Shown here: positions 50,501 to 62,500 of the stretch, one piece after another
Layout of the letters: each line of letters begins with the position of its first letter
Position numbering within the stretch: position 1 is the first letter of the stretch
Made by a program: the position numbers and the translations under genes
From: Phoronis australis
Lineage: Eukaryota; Phoronida; Phoronidae
Assembly (NCBI GenBank): GCA_002633005.1
Contig: NMRA01000247.1
Span: 193,401 to 257,400 of the forward strand
Length of the DNA: 64,000 nt
Direction of reading: 5' to 3'
Notes under the pieces: generated by a model
What the model saw: only the letters and a program-made list of their open reading frames with translations
The model's database searches: none
Told to the model about the DNA's origin: nothing

Positions 50501-53500
50501 ATTAAGAAGGATTCAGTCAATTACAAGCATGTTTTGTACTGTGCAGATATTATAAAAGAACATTTGGGTAAGTCTCCATTAGTTGATGCAAGGTAAGCAA
50601 TTTTTAAAAATTGAAAACTGACAACTTTGGCAATTATTATTTTTGGGCAAAATAAGTGGAGAGTTACCGTACTAAACAAGAAATGTTTGTAATGAGCGAA
50701 TGTGCATCATGAAACAACGACATCAAAGACCGCAAGACAATGTACACGTCTGTATCCCAGGTTAGAATCACAACTCAGCTTTCAAGAGCATTGTTATAAA
50801 ATAAAATAAAAAATGCAGAAAGCTAACAATTTTTAGTATAAGAAATAAAAACCTCATCCATTACTCACTTGCCAGGCCAGTGGTCATCGTCATAGCGCAT
50901 GTAGTGGGGTACAGGAGATGGCGCCCCCAGGCTGCGCCACTTGGGTGCCCAGTGCTTCATGGGATAGATGCCAGCATCACGAGGTCGCCAGACAATGACA
51001 GCAATGACAACAGCCAGAACACATACAGCAAGGAACACCAGCATACCTAGACAGAACAGGGTGTAGTCTCCATAAAAACAATGCAGTTGTATTTAAATGT
51101 ACCAAATCAAGGCAAACTAGATGATTTTCCACACAAGAATTCTAGAAAATCCAGAGCACATCCACATCTTGCCATTTTTCAGTGAAAACACATAACATTC
51201 AATTTGGTTTGACACCACGGTAAAGCAAAATTCCCTAGTGCAGTAATATCAGTAGCCAGTAAAAAACAGTACGATTTTTCCTGGAGGTATTAGTTATGCT
51301 TTTTTAAAGCAGTGACGCACATGGTAGACCCGACTGGTTATATTATTAATCCTTTGAGACCTTATAATGTCACACATCAGCTTACCTATGATGAGGCCCC
51401 AGTCAGGTTCCTCATTAAGGCTCTCATTCTTCTGGACGCCAATGGCAACCAGATTATTGGAAGAAGATGACTTAACCCGTGACTCAGCAGCAGAGCATGT
51501 GGCACCGGCAGGCTTGACAACAATTATGGCTTCTCTGAAATGTGTAGCAAGAAGGGTTACTTATTAAACCTGACAAACAGCAACTAGCCACTCCCTCTAG
51601 TATGTGTGCACAAAACAAGTCCATTCAACCCTGGTAATGACAGCCATGTTGCTTAAAATCAATTACAATTTGAGTATTGTACAAGTTGAGGCCAATTGTA
51701 CAGCATAAAGTGGTAAGATAAGAAAATCACTAAATGTGCACCAACTGGAGCTTTAATTAAGGTCTGCAATTTGAACACCATGAAACTCAAAAAAATACAA
51801 AAAAAAAATTTATTGCCACAGAACAGCAGAATTTGGTCTATTAAATTACTTTAACCAACGGCAGTTTTTCACGGAAAATTTCATGGTCTCTTATATGATA
51901 ATTGCTCTCACATCTTTGAGATATAACAGCAGAACAACACAAGAAGTGCATGTGAAACCACAAGTCAGTTGCAACAGATCAAACGTTGCTCATAGAACAT
52001 ATAATAATCAACAAAGACTGTGTTTCATGGACTAAACTTTTATAAAAGTGATTGCAGACATTATGAGAGATGATGAGATAATGGAAGGTGGCAAAGATAC
52101 AGTAAGATAACAAAACCTACCTTGCCACTGACTGGCTATCAGCAAACACATTCGTGCCCGCCTCTGTAAACACGTGTAGGAAGGAATTGACAGACACATT
52201 AGTACTCTCAATGTAGAAAGCCAGCTGCTTGAATGGGCCGTAGTCAAAGGATGGGTTGGAGTTGTACAGGTGATTTTTGACGTAGACTGGGTAATTACTG
52301 AGTGATCGGTTAGCCTCGTTCACGGTCACGCGGAACAGAATCTGATCATTGATCTCGAGGCAGATGAGAGGATTGGGCACCTCTGGGGCACCATCAGAAA
52401 CGGTGGCAGTGGCAAGCAGACGACGGCGAACATTGTTGGCAGAAGATGCAATCTCATTCAATGGTGCTGGAAAAATAAATGATTATAGAGTGAACTGTGA
52501 GTTTACAGTCATTATTAGGTTGGCCTGATCAGAAACTGAGCCAAAGAAGCACAATACACTCAAGAGTCTAAAATGGAACTAAGCTCTTTAAACAATTACA
52601 GACAGCTAAATAGGACACTACTGTTATAGCAATAACACTTTTTACATACATATTTATTACAATTGATAAAAAGTACATCCATTCATAAATGCATACACAC
52701 CTCAGGAAAGACAATTCTCCTATACAGTAAACAACTGCTACATGGAGTTAACAAAGACAACAAAATTTTCCCATTTCCCAGAAAAGCCCTCATAGACAAA
52801 ATTTTTATACCCAATTAATTTTTCAGCATTATAGCATTCATGAGTATATGTAACAAACGTGGGAATACGAGGTATATTTTTGTGACATCTCTCCTTAGCT
52901 TGTTAATGTACTGTTTGGCTACTAATAGCAAAATGTTAAGTAGAAAATTATGTGCCTCATAAAGACAAAGAAACAATAACAATTGACAGAAGGAAGAGCC
53001 AGACAATGCTCTAACTCACTGTTGAGTGATGCCGCCTGACTAGCATCGGTTGTAGCCACTCGACCAGTCACTCGGTCGCTCCAGTAGTTTAGAACAATAG
53101 TCTTCTTGGCTGCAGGTGCAGTGGGTTCTGGGCCAATCACATTGGTTAAAGTCTGAAACATTAAGTATTATCCTAAGCATGGTCGGTACTGTGGAGTAAC
53201 ATGTGAACAATGAACATCAAGTATTATCCTCACCATGGTTGGTACTGTGGAGTAACATGTGAACAATGAACAATAAGTATTATCCTCACCATGGTTGGTA
53301 CTGTGGAGTAACATGTGAACAATGAACAATAAGTATTATCCTCACCATGGTTGGTACTGTGGAGTAACATGTGAACAATGAACATTAAGTATTATCCTCA
53401 CTATGGTTGGTACTGTGGAGTAACATGTGAACAATGAACATTGGTCATCATGGTGAACATGGGGAAACAGAAAATCATTGTGGGAAATTGGTGAATAAAT

Positions 53501-56500
53501 ATTAAAAAATAATATAAAAACGACTTATTCAACTTATAATTAAGAAAACATTGACATCGTTTAAGTTTGTAGTGCAAAACATTTCAACTTCAGAATTGCT
53601 CCAGTCTCATTTGCTTGAATGCATTCAGTGTCTCCTGCTTCCTCATTTTGAAATAACAAAACATTGAACGTGATTAACTATGAGGCAGAGAAATGAAGGT
53701 TAAATCTGCATTGTGTGACACAAATATGTTAAAATACATATTTTTAGCCTTCAAGCCTTTAGCCTTGCAAAAACACTTAATTGGCATAGCAACCTCAATA
53801 TGTGCTACACAGACAACAGTGAAACAGTTCCCAAATAAAATATCATACCTCACTATCAGTTTAGTGGCAAGTTGTTCCTAATGCCCACAATGTAAGCACC
53901 ATCAAAACCATTCACCAAAACTCATGAGTACACTCACCACTGTCTGTATATTTCCCGACGAGTCAGTTGAGGTTAATCCCACACTTCCATCGCTACCTCT
54001 TTCCACTTTAATCGTCATGTCTTTTTTACGGCACTCTGCATCACATACCTCGGCAGCAGTCACGTACTGGTTACATTTACACCTGAGGAGCAAATGATCA
54101 TTACCACTGAGGAAGCTTTCACCAGAACATTGTAGTAAAATGGATCATTGATGAAAAAGAGTTTCACTCATAAGTAAAGCGAAACACAAGTCAATTGCTT
54201 TATCATTAGATTTTCCGATAACAATTACAGACTGTGTGACTGCTGATCAAAGAAATTTATCTTACAAAGAGACAAATATAAATTAAAAAAAATATCAAAA
54301 ACCTGCTTACCGATCATCCTCAAACGTTCCACCTCCATTGGGGCATTGTTCATCGCAGTTGACCTCTGACGGTCTGATACACTTCCTATCACTGGCACGC
54401 CGTACCTGACCACTGGAACATTTCTCGTCCACACGCTTCTGACAGTCACCACTGCCATCGCCGGCATCGGCGACCTCATTAAGCTCGTTGTAGTACACAT
54501 ACCCATCTTGGCACTCGCATGATCCATCCGATGGCTGGAAGTTACGGAATTTCCCGATGCACTTACAAGTGGCGGCACCTTTACCTGATGTTGATGAGCT
54601 GCCACACACTTTACACTTGGTCTGACCCTCAGTATTGGTGTATAAACCAGAAGGACATTCCAAACATTGCTCCAGCTGGAACTTCTGAGTTCCGCTGCCG
54701 TAAGTTCCTGGTTTGCATGCTGTCGGTCCCACTGAGCCCTCAGGACAGTAGTAACCATTAGGGCAGGAGACGGGGTCGGGACGGCCCCCTGGGCAGTAGA
54801 AGCCCTTTGGACATAGCTTGCAAGTCTCACCTGTCAGAGAGTCTCCATAGTAACCAGCTGGACATAACTCACACGATTCACTCTTTGAGGTCCTGTTTCC
54901 AGCATGAATTAATGCTTTATAACCGAGATCACAGAAGTATAGACGATCCACACCTTCCGGGCAGTAATATGGGTAGTTGCATGGCATTGGGTTGATGGTG
55001 CCATTTGGACAGTAGTACCCAGCAGGACAAACATAAGGTGATCCTGTTGTCGGTGTTGGGCAGTAATGGCTGCCTCTACACTCGCTTGGACGGACGGAGC
55101 CTTCCGGACATTCATATCCTTTACCATCTGGACAGGCAGCGCCACATGGTGATCCATGTGTGTTCTCAGTGTCATTCTCACAGAAATATCCTGGACGACA
55201 CAGCGGACAGTCATCAGGCATCGCCGCTCCAGGGTCAGGTCGCATGCGGCCAGCAGGACACAGAACGGGATCAGAGCCATTAAGACAGTAGTATGCTGGT
55301 GGACAGGGGGAGTCGGTGTAGTTCACCATCTTGGTGTTGTTGCACCAATAACCACCAGGACAAATGTGACAGTCAGAGAGGAATTCTGCCCCCACAGTGT
55401 CCCTGTAGGTCAGACGTGGACACTCAGTGGGTCCTACACCTTCCTCACAATAATGGCCCTCAGGGCATGGGTGCTTGATGGCATCACCTGTAAAAATGTC
55501 AATAATTCAAACTACTAAACAGCATGATGGTGATCAGTGTTTGAAGATAAGCTTCCATGGAATAGCACTCCAATCTGATAACATATAATAATGTTTTCAG
55601 CAGCCAATGTGACAGTACAATGGAAATTTCTTTTACCTATTATCAAAGCAAGACTTCCAAGCAAAACAAATATTGACTTGGGACCCAAATGTCACCTCGT
55701 TGTGCAGGTGAGTACTTTTTCGCACATTGAAAATGTCTAGACAATAATAACCAGTTATGGTGAGTATGGGCATAAGTTGGAAGTTTTTTGCACAGAAGTT
55801 GCTCGTTGTCAGCCAGAGAGCAAATATAAGACCTCAAACTCCCTTTTGTTCAGGACAAAGTTTCCTGTTAATCAAACCCAGCAATAACCTATGACTCACC
55901 CTCCTTGCACCAGTAACCCCCAGGACACAATGCACAGTCTGATGCTTGGCTTCCACCCGGGGTTTCCCTAAGTCTGTGCTCCGGACAAGCCACAGGATCC
56001 GTCGTTCCTTCCGGACAGAAGAAGCCCGCTGGACAAGGTCCAGCGCACACTGTTCGCGCAGGACATGGGTCAATGTCAGGATTAGAAGGGGGTGGGTTTC
56101 CCTGGGGTGTGTAGCTGTCTGAGCCTGATAGACAAAAGTATCCTTGAGAGCAGTTGCCTCTTAGCTCACCTCCACTAAAAACATAAATAAACAGGCAGTT
56201 AATAAAAGCACCATCCATTGTGGACTTCACATGAAGCCGTTGACTACAGTAATGACAAATCCAATACAAAAATTCCCCTCGAAAGATAACAACTCTCTTC
56301 GAGGTTAGAATCAATTACAAAAATGAAGAAGTCGGCATGAGAAAGCTTTATTAACTGAAGAATCGACACGTAAACATCGCGCTTTGCAGTTGGAATCAGG
56401 ATCTGATCACATAGTGTTAACTGGTTTATTTCTTGACACATCCACTATTTAAGCAAATCCAGTTCAAAGACAAATCACAAGAACTGACGAGTGGTTAATT

Positions 56501-59500
56501 TTAAGTGGAAGGAAGGGTGTAAAACTGATGACCAGGGGTATTTTCCCCGATTCAAAAAGACCCCCTATTAGAATGCGTAGGCACCTGTATCATGACAAAC
56601 TGCATCACTAGCAATGTAAGCCCACACTGGCATGTATTATCTCACTGATACGGGCACAAAAACCAATGCGTAAAATTGTTCTCTTCCCAGCAGTTTTGAT
56701 GCTAGAGCGTATAGTCAGTGACAAGTCTTGTGAGTCTAGCACATGGGTTGTCGTGGTGACTCTCTGTTCACGCCATATAGAATCTCATGATGGTACTTGT
56801 CATTATTACTGTGACAACTCTATGAAATCAAGTGCCCAGATGTCGCGGCTGGTAAATGTACAGCAACGCATGTTGAAGTGTTCACTTATTAGCATAAACA
56901 AGTTGAGCAAATAAAACAACTGGGATCTTCAGAAAAAGTTGCAAAATGTGTGTTAAGAAAGAAATGCCATGTTACAGAAAAGCCAGCATCAAACACTGGA
57001 TTTAAGACCTCACCTGCAGTACATTCCATTCAGACACATGAGGCACTGTATAGCACTCTCTAGCCTTGTCATGTTATCAAAGGTGAAGGTACCATTAGGA
57101 CACTTGGTTGGGTACTGACTACCCTCTGGACAGTAGTGGTATGACGGGCAGTCTTTGGGCTCTGGGTCATCAATACTGCGACAGAAGTAGCCAGCAGGAC
57201 ACTTGTTACAGGAAGCTTGACCAATGGTGTCCTGACTCTGGCCAGGTGGACACACAAGAGGATTGGCACTGCCCTGTGGGCAGTAGTGGCCAACTGGACA
57301 CAGGAAGCTAGCAGGCGTGGCTGAGGTGGCTGTGTAGTTGGAAGGACAGTAATATCCAGCAGCGCAAGGACCTGATGGTTGGCTCAGGCCTGCTATGGCA
57401 CAGTAGTAACCACCAGTACAGGGCAGACAATCACTCTTGGAACTGGCACCTAAAAGAGGGAAAATAGTGTTAAATTTTATTCATAAAAACAACTACGGTT
57501 TTAAATCAACTTGACATATTTTGGTGTCATTTATTCAAACATCATAATCAGAAGAGAGAATATAGTGTCGCTGGGCCTAGCTAGGTGGCCACTATATTCT
57601 CTCTTCTGATGATGGTGTTTGAATACATGATACCGAAACATGTCAAGTTGTTTTAAAACTGTAGTTTTTATTAATATATGCTCCTACTTGCTATCATGGA
57701 GAGTGTTCAATTTGTCTACAGGAAATAACAAATGAATGCGAATTTCACTAAGTATGGAAAATTTTATATTATTACAATTCATAGTTCTTGGAAAGGTGGC
57801 AGACAGTCTAAAAGTTTAACGATATCATATCTCTGAAGCACACTAAATGCAAAAACACAATATTCTACTTGATGAATACATTTTATTATCAAATGTAAAC
57901 AAACATTTCAATCAACTTGAAATAATCTTGCAGTTTTGGAAAGAAGCTGAGCAATTCAAACATAACTTATCCTCAAAAACTCACCAGTGACATTTCTCAT
58001 TGTACCAGGAGGGCATTTCTGAGGGGTCGGTGTGCCCATAGGACAATAGTTACCAGCTGGGCAGGGTCCATTCTGGGGATACTTGACAGAGGGGCCGGGC
58101 GTGGCACTATCAGCTCCACCTTCGCAGTAATAGCCAGCAGAGCAGGGACCTGACAAAAATGACAAACACTAACTGACAAGGTCTTCCTTGAAAATTAACC
58201 AATGTGGCAGAGGGCGCCACCAGAATACAAAGTCATAGGAGGAAACCTGACTATTGTAAAACACAGATGGTGGAATTTAATGATGACTCTATTGTATGTA
58301 TACACAACGTTGGGCTATACAAGTTGATTACTCTATTTTACAGAAAAAATCAGCTGTTTTTGTTACAGCTGACAACCATAAAGTATTAAAATAACTCAAT
58401 ATTGCCATCAGTCTGGTGAGTGCTGTTCCATTGCTTGTGCTCTGCGTCTTTTTGTGACAAATTTTCCACCACATTGCATGCTACAGTAAACTGAATAATA
58501 TTCATCATAGTCATGCACATTTACAGACTCCAATCTTCTTTTTCATAACAATGCCACATATTTTGAATGCAAATTTTTAAACTCATTGAGTGTTGTCTTT
58601 TAAGCAATTACCAAAGTCGAAGTACCATTATGCAACTGTAAATAAACTCAGTAAAAATGAAAAAATGTTACCCAAAAGAGTATGGTACTTTACACTGGAC
58701 ATCATAACAGTGTTTTCGAAAAATTCTGAGCGAAACCCATTTTCAGGGGCTAAACACATTGCTTCTTGACTACAGAATCTTAGCATTATGTCAGGGACTG
58801 ACCTTCAACAAAATGCAACAAGCTTACAGGCATGCCACTCACCTGTGGGTATCACATTGCCAGGCCCAAGACAATACTGGCCTACAGAGCAGTCAGTGCA
58901 CTCAGTGACCTTACCAAGTCCAGTGATGTTGTTAAATGTGCCACCAGGGCACGCCAGCGGGTTGACACCAGCTGGGCAGTAGTAACCTGAATAAAAGATT
59001 TAATAATAAGTCCAAGAGTTAGATTTATTTCCAGGATATATATTGTATTAACTGACATTGGTTAAATCGAAAATTTCAGCAACATTGGCTTCTCAGATTG
59101 TTCTAGTAAGACTGGTAGAGCTCTTTTGTAGGAAAATTGTATGGCCGACTGCATCCCCTGCTTTGCCATGAGTAAGCTTTAAAAGATATAGTATGAGGCA
59201 AGCTCCCCTTCATTGACAGTTTGTATACTAGGAAGTCATGTCCCTTCCAACAAGGTACCCTAGGACAACTTGCCCTAAAGCAACATGCCCCACTGGTGTT
59301 ACCCGGGTGCCAACCACATGGAGCTAGGAAAAATGGTGGTTGACTATTTGCATGCTCCTTGTCATTTTTTAAGATTTCTCTGTCTTGCAGGTGCGTAATG
59401 CCAGTAGAAGACAGTTAATAATGTGTTAATATTAGATGAAACTGCTCAGTAGCACAGCTGGTTATAACATTCGTCTTGTCAGTAGGTTTGTGACCACAGT

Positions 59501-62500
59501 GCGACTTGCACTAGGGCCCGTTATCCAAGACCATGTTACCCTACCTCCATAAAATGAGGCAAATTTTAGCCCATGTGCTAATACCATCCGCACTACCAAT
59601 GAAATTAGCAGCAACTCTTTACAAGTGTAACTTGTTTTAGAGCAACTCGTAATACAGCAAGCACTTAAGAGACACCTGGTGATGACTGAGCTGATAAACA
59701 ATGAATATTACAACGGCTTTCAATACGACACCCTGCTTACATTTTCACCGTGTACCTAGACATGCAAAACAATCCCACAAGAACTATCATTATGATTTTT
59801 CTAAACTTTGTTTTTGTGTTTTTGAAAGAACTTCCACCTTTTTCCATGAGGAGACATTTTTGAAATACCTCTAATTTAAAAGAGACTGTAATTGGAAACT
59901 TCAGGAAAACCAATTAACATTGATTCATCATTTACACAATAGCAAAGTCTTATCACACACTTTCTGACAGTGTTGTTGGCAGCAAGACATTCTTCAAACT
60001 GAACAACAAACAGCTAGTAAAGATTACAATCTGATAAATATAAGCAACCCTTGTTTAAATGATGAAAGAACATTCTCATAAAAACCTGATGAAAAAAAGA
60101 AAGACACACCTTGCTTGCATGCAACTGGATTGGTCATGTTTGTCTCATGACACATGGAGGCTGCTGGACACATGGTGCAATTTGATTGGCCCTCATCAGA
60201 TTGGTAGTAGCCAATGGGACAGCCGATTTCAGTTCCAGTTCCTTCTGGACACATGTGACCTCGAGGACATTTGTAGCCCATGTGCTCAGTACCCGGAAAA
60301 CCTGGCTGAGCTGTGTTACTCCCACCAACGCACACATAACTGGAAAGACCAAGGTCCATCACTTAAATTACACATTACAAATGACTGCAGTCAGTCTGAT
60401 ATATCTAGTCTTACATAAGATATAGTCTGAAAGCACTCCAGAAATTTTCTTAGTAATTCAGCACCTTAGTAAGTAAATGCATGAAATTCTGGAAGATGCT
60501 AGTGGAGATGAGTTCAATGTTAAAAGCAATTTATGTTTTGTAGGAAGTTACACTCCTCTGTCTCAGTTAAAGGAGCACAGACCCAGATGGCAGCACCAGT
60601 GGTATCCACACGAAACAATCGACAAGTAAGTAGGTGTGCAGCAAGCACTGAATACATTCTTATCCAACATCAAGAAGATAATTACTTAATGCTGGTTTTG
60701 GTTACGCATAGTCTCAGCTCCAGAGGGATTTTGACTACGATACATAACAAACTAACACAACATGCAGTTAAAGTTAAGGACCACATTATTTGTCAACCAA
60801 TTTCACAAATTCTATTCACATGCAAATCAAAATACCTTTAACTTAATTACTCTAAACAGGGCAAAAATGAATTCAAATGAACAAATCAGTACAAAACAAA
60901 CTATAATAATTCAGACCACAAAAACAAATTTTAAATTCTAGAATCAAATCAAACACAATAACATATTCGTTTTTTTTAATTTAATTGTGCATGATATTAC
61001 ATAACATAAAAACTCTTAAATTTAACAATAATGGTTTGTTTCAAAAACATAATTCGAAAATATATATATCAAACACTCATTCTGCCCTCTTACCCAGGAA
61101 AACAATGAGTGCAAGCTTTGCTGCAAGGACAAAATTGCCAATATAATTTGAAAATATTACCCATTAAATATGACCAGATGCAATATTATAAAATAATTAA
61201 CTAATTCTTTATTAAAACAGTTGACAAATGACTTCACATTCAAAAGTCAATCCAAAAAGAAACATACTTCATTATATGCTTTCTTTCTTCCCTTGTAACT
61301 AATGACATTCAGCATGGTTTATGCAACTACCTAACAGGTATGTCTTAAGAAGGAGGTGCGTGTGGAAGACACGTTCACAGGTGGACAGTAATGTTAGTAT
61401 TAATAACATTAAAATCTCATCAATATATGACAAAAATAGTTGCAAAAATTGCCCATTTTTCATTACAGGTTTATTACACAAAAATACAAGTTTTGTAATG
61501 TGCAACTTTAACTCACCCCTCACTGCATGGTTTCTTGAGATCCACATTGGTCAAAGCCAGAATGTCGCAGTAGTGACCAGGTGGACACAGGCTACATTCC
61601 GACTCGGCCGTTAAGCCAGCATTATTGGAGAATTTACCCCTAGGGCAGGGGTCGGGGTATACTGAACCATTGGTACAATAATACCCTAAGGGGCAACGGC
61701 TATTTCCTGTGAATGAGGCACTGTTGCTTGCATTTATCTGTAAAATGATGATATGAAATATGAGGGACAAACATAAAACAATCTACTAAGAAATAGTTGA
61801 ATCAAGATGGACACAATACACAGAATGAAGTGTCTGTAATAAGCTACAATTTCACTATTTTTGGACAAAAATGATACTGTTTTGACTCTTTAAGCCGAGC
61901 TTTTTACATTGTTGTGAACAGCTATACTTTTTCAAGATAGATGGTATGCATCATTCAGAGCTTGAACAAAGCAAACCATTTATTTGGTGTTACATATCTT
62001 TTCTGGAGAAATGAGAAAACATAAGTTTCACTTGTTGGCCATATTGTGTCCATAATTGGTGAGACTTTACCATACAACTGATTACAGTAAAGTATTTCTA
62101 AGCAGTAAAATGGTGAAAAGTGCGAGAAACAATTTAACAAAAAAGGAAACAATTCTAATTTCTTGAAACAAAATCTTACCAAATGGTTCACAGGTGTTGG
62201 TGAGATGGCACCACCAGTGCAGTAGTGGCCAGCGTAACATTCTCCAGTAGGTGTTGACAGGCCCTCAGTTTCACAGTACTTTCCAGCTTCACAAGGCAAA
62301 CAGTCGGCCTCTTTTTCATATTTCTCAGCAGGAGCGTAAGTCCCCGCCGGACATGGGAAGGATGTAGCCAGACCAGTAGCAAGGGGACAGTAGTGACCCA
62401 CTGGACACGGTGCGGGGTTGACCACAGGCTGGCCTGAAAAAGCACATTATGTTGTCACCACAATACTAGATCATAGGTAAAACAAGATATGATTTTTTAA

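Noticed and set aside
52121-52466. Furin cleavage site at VRRRLL before the membrane
   Set aside because: The P4 position is Val, so the minimal R-x-x-R pattern is not met.
53163-53442. CRISPR-like array (regular 56-bp units)
   Set aside because: Units are contiguous with no unique spacers, and the setting is an animal intron.
54225-55518. ORFs in other frames across the cysteine-rich exon
   Set aside because: The frame with CPxGxYC modules continues through both splice junctions in phase; the others do not.
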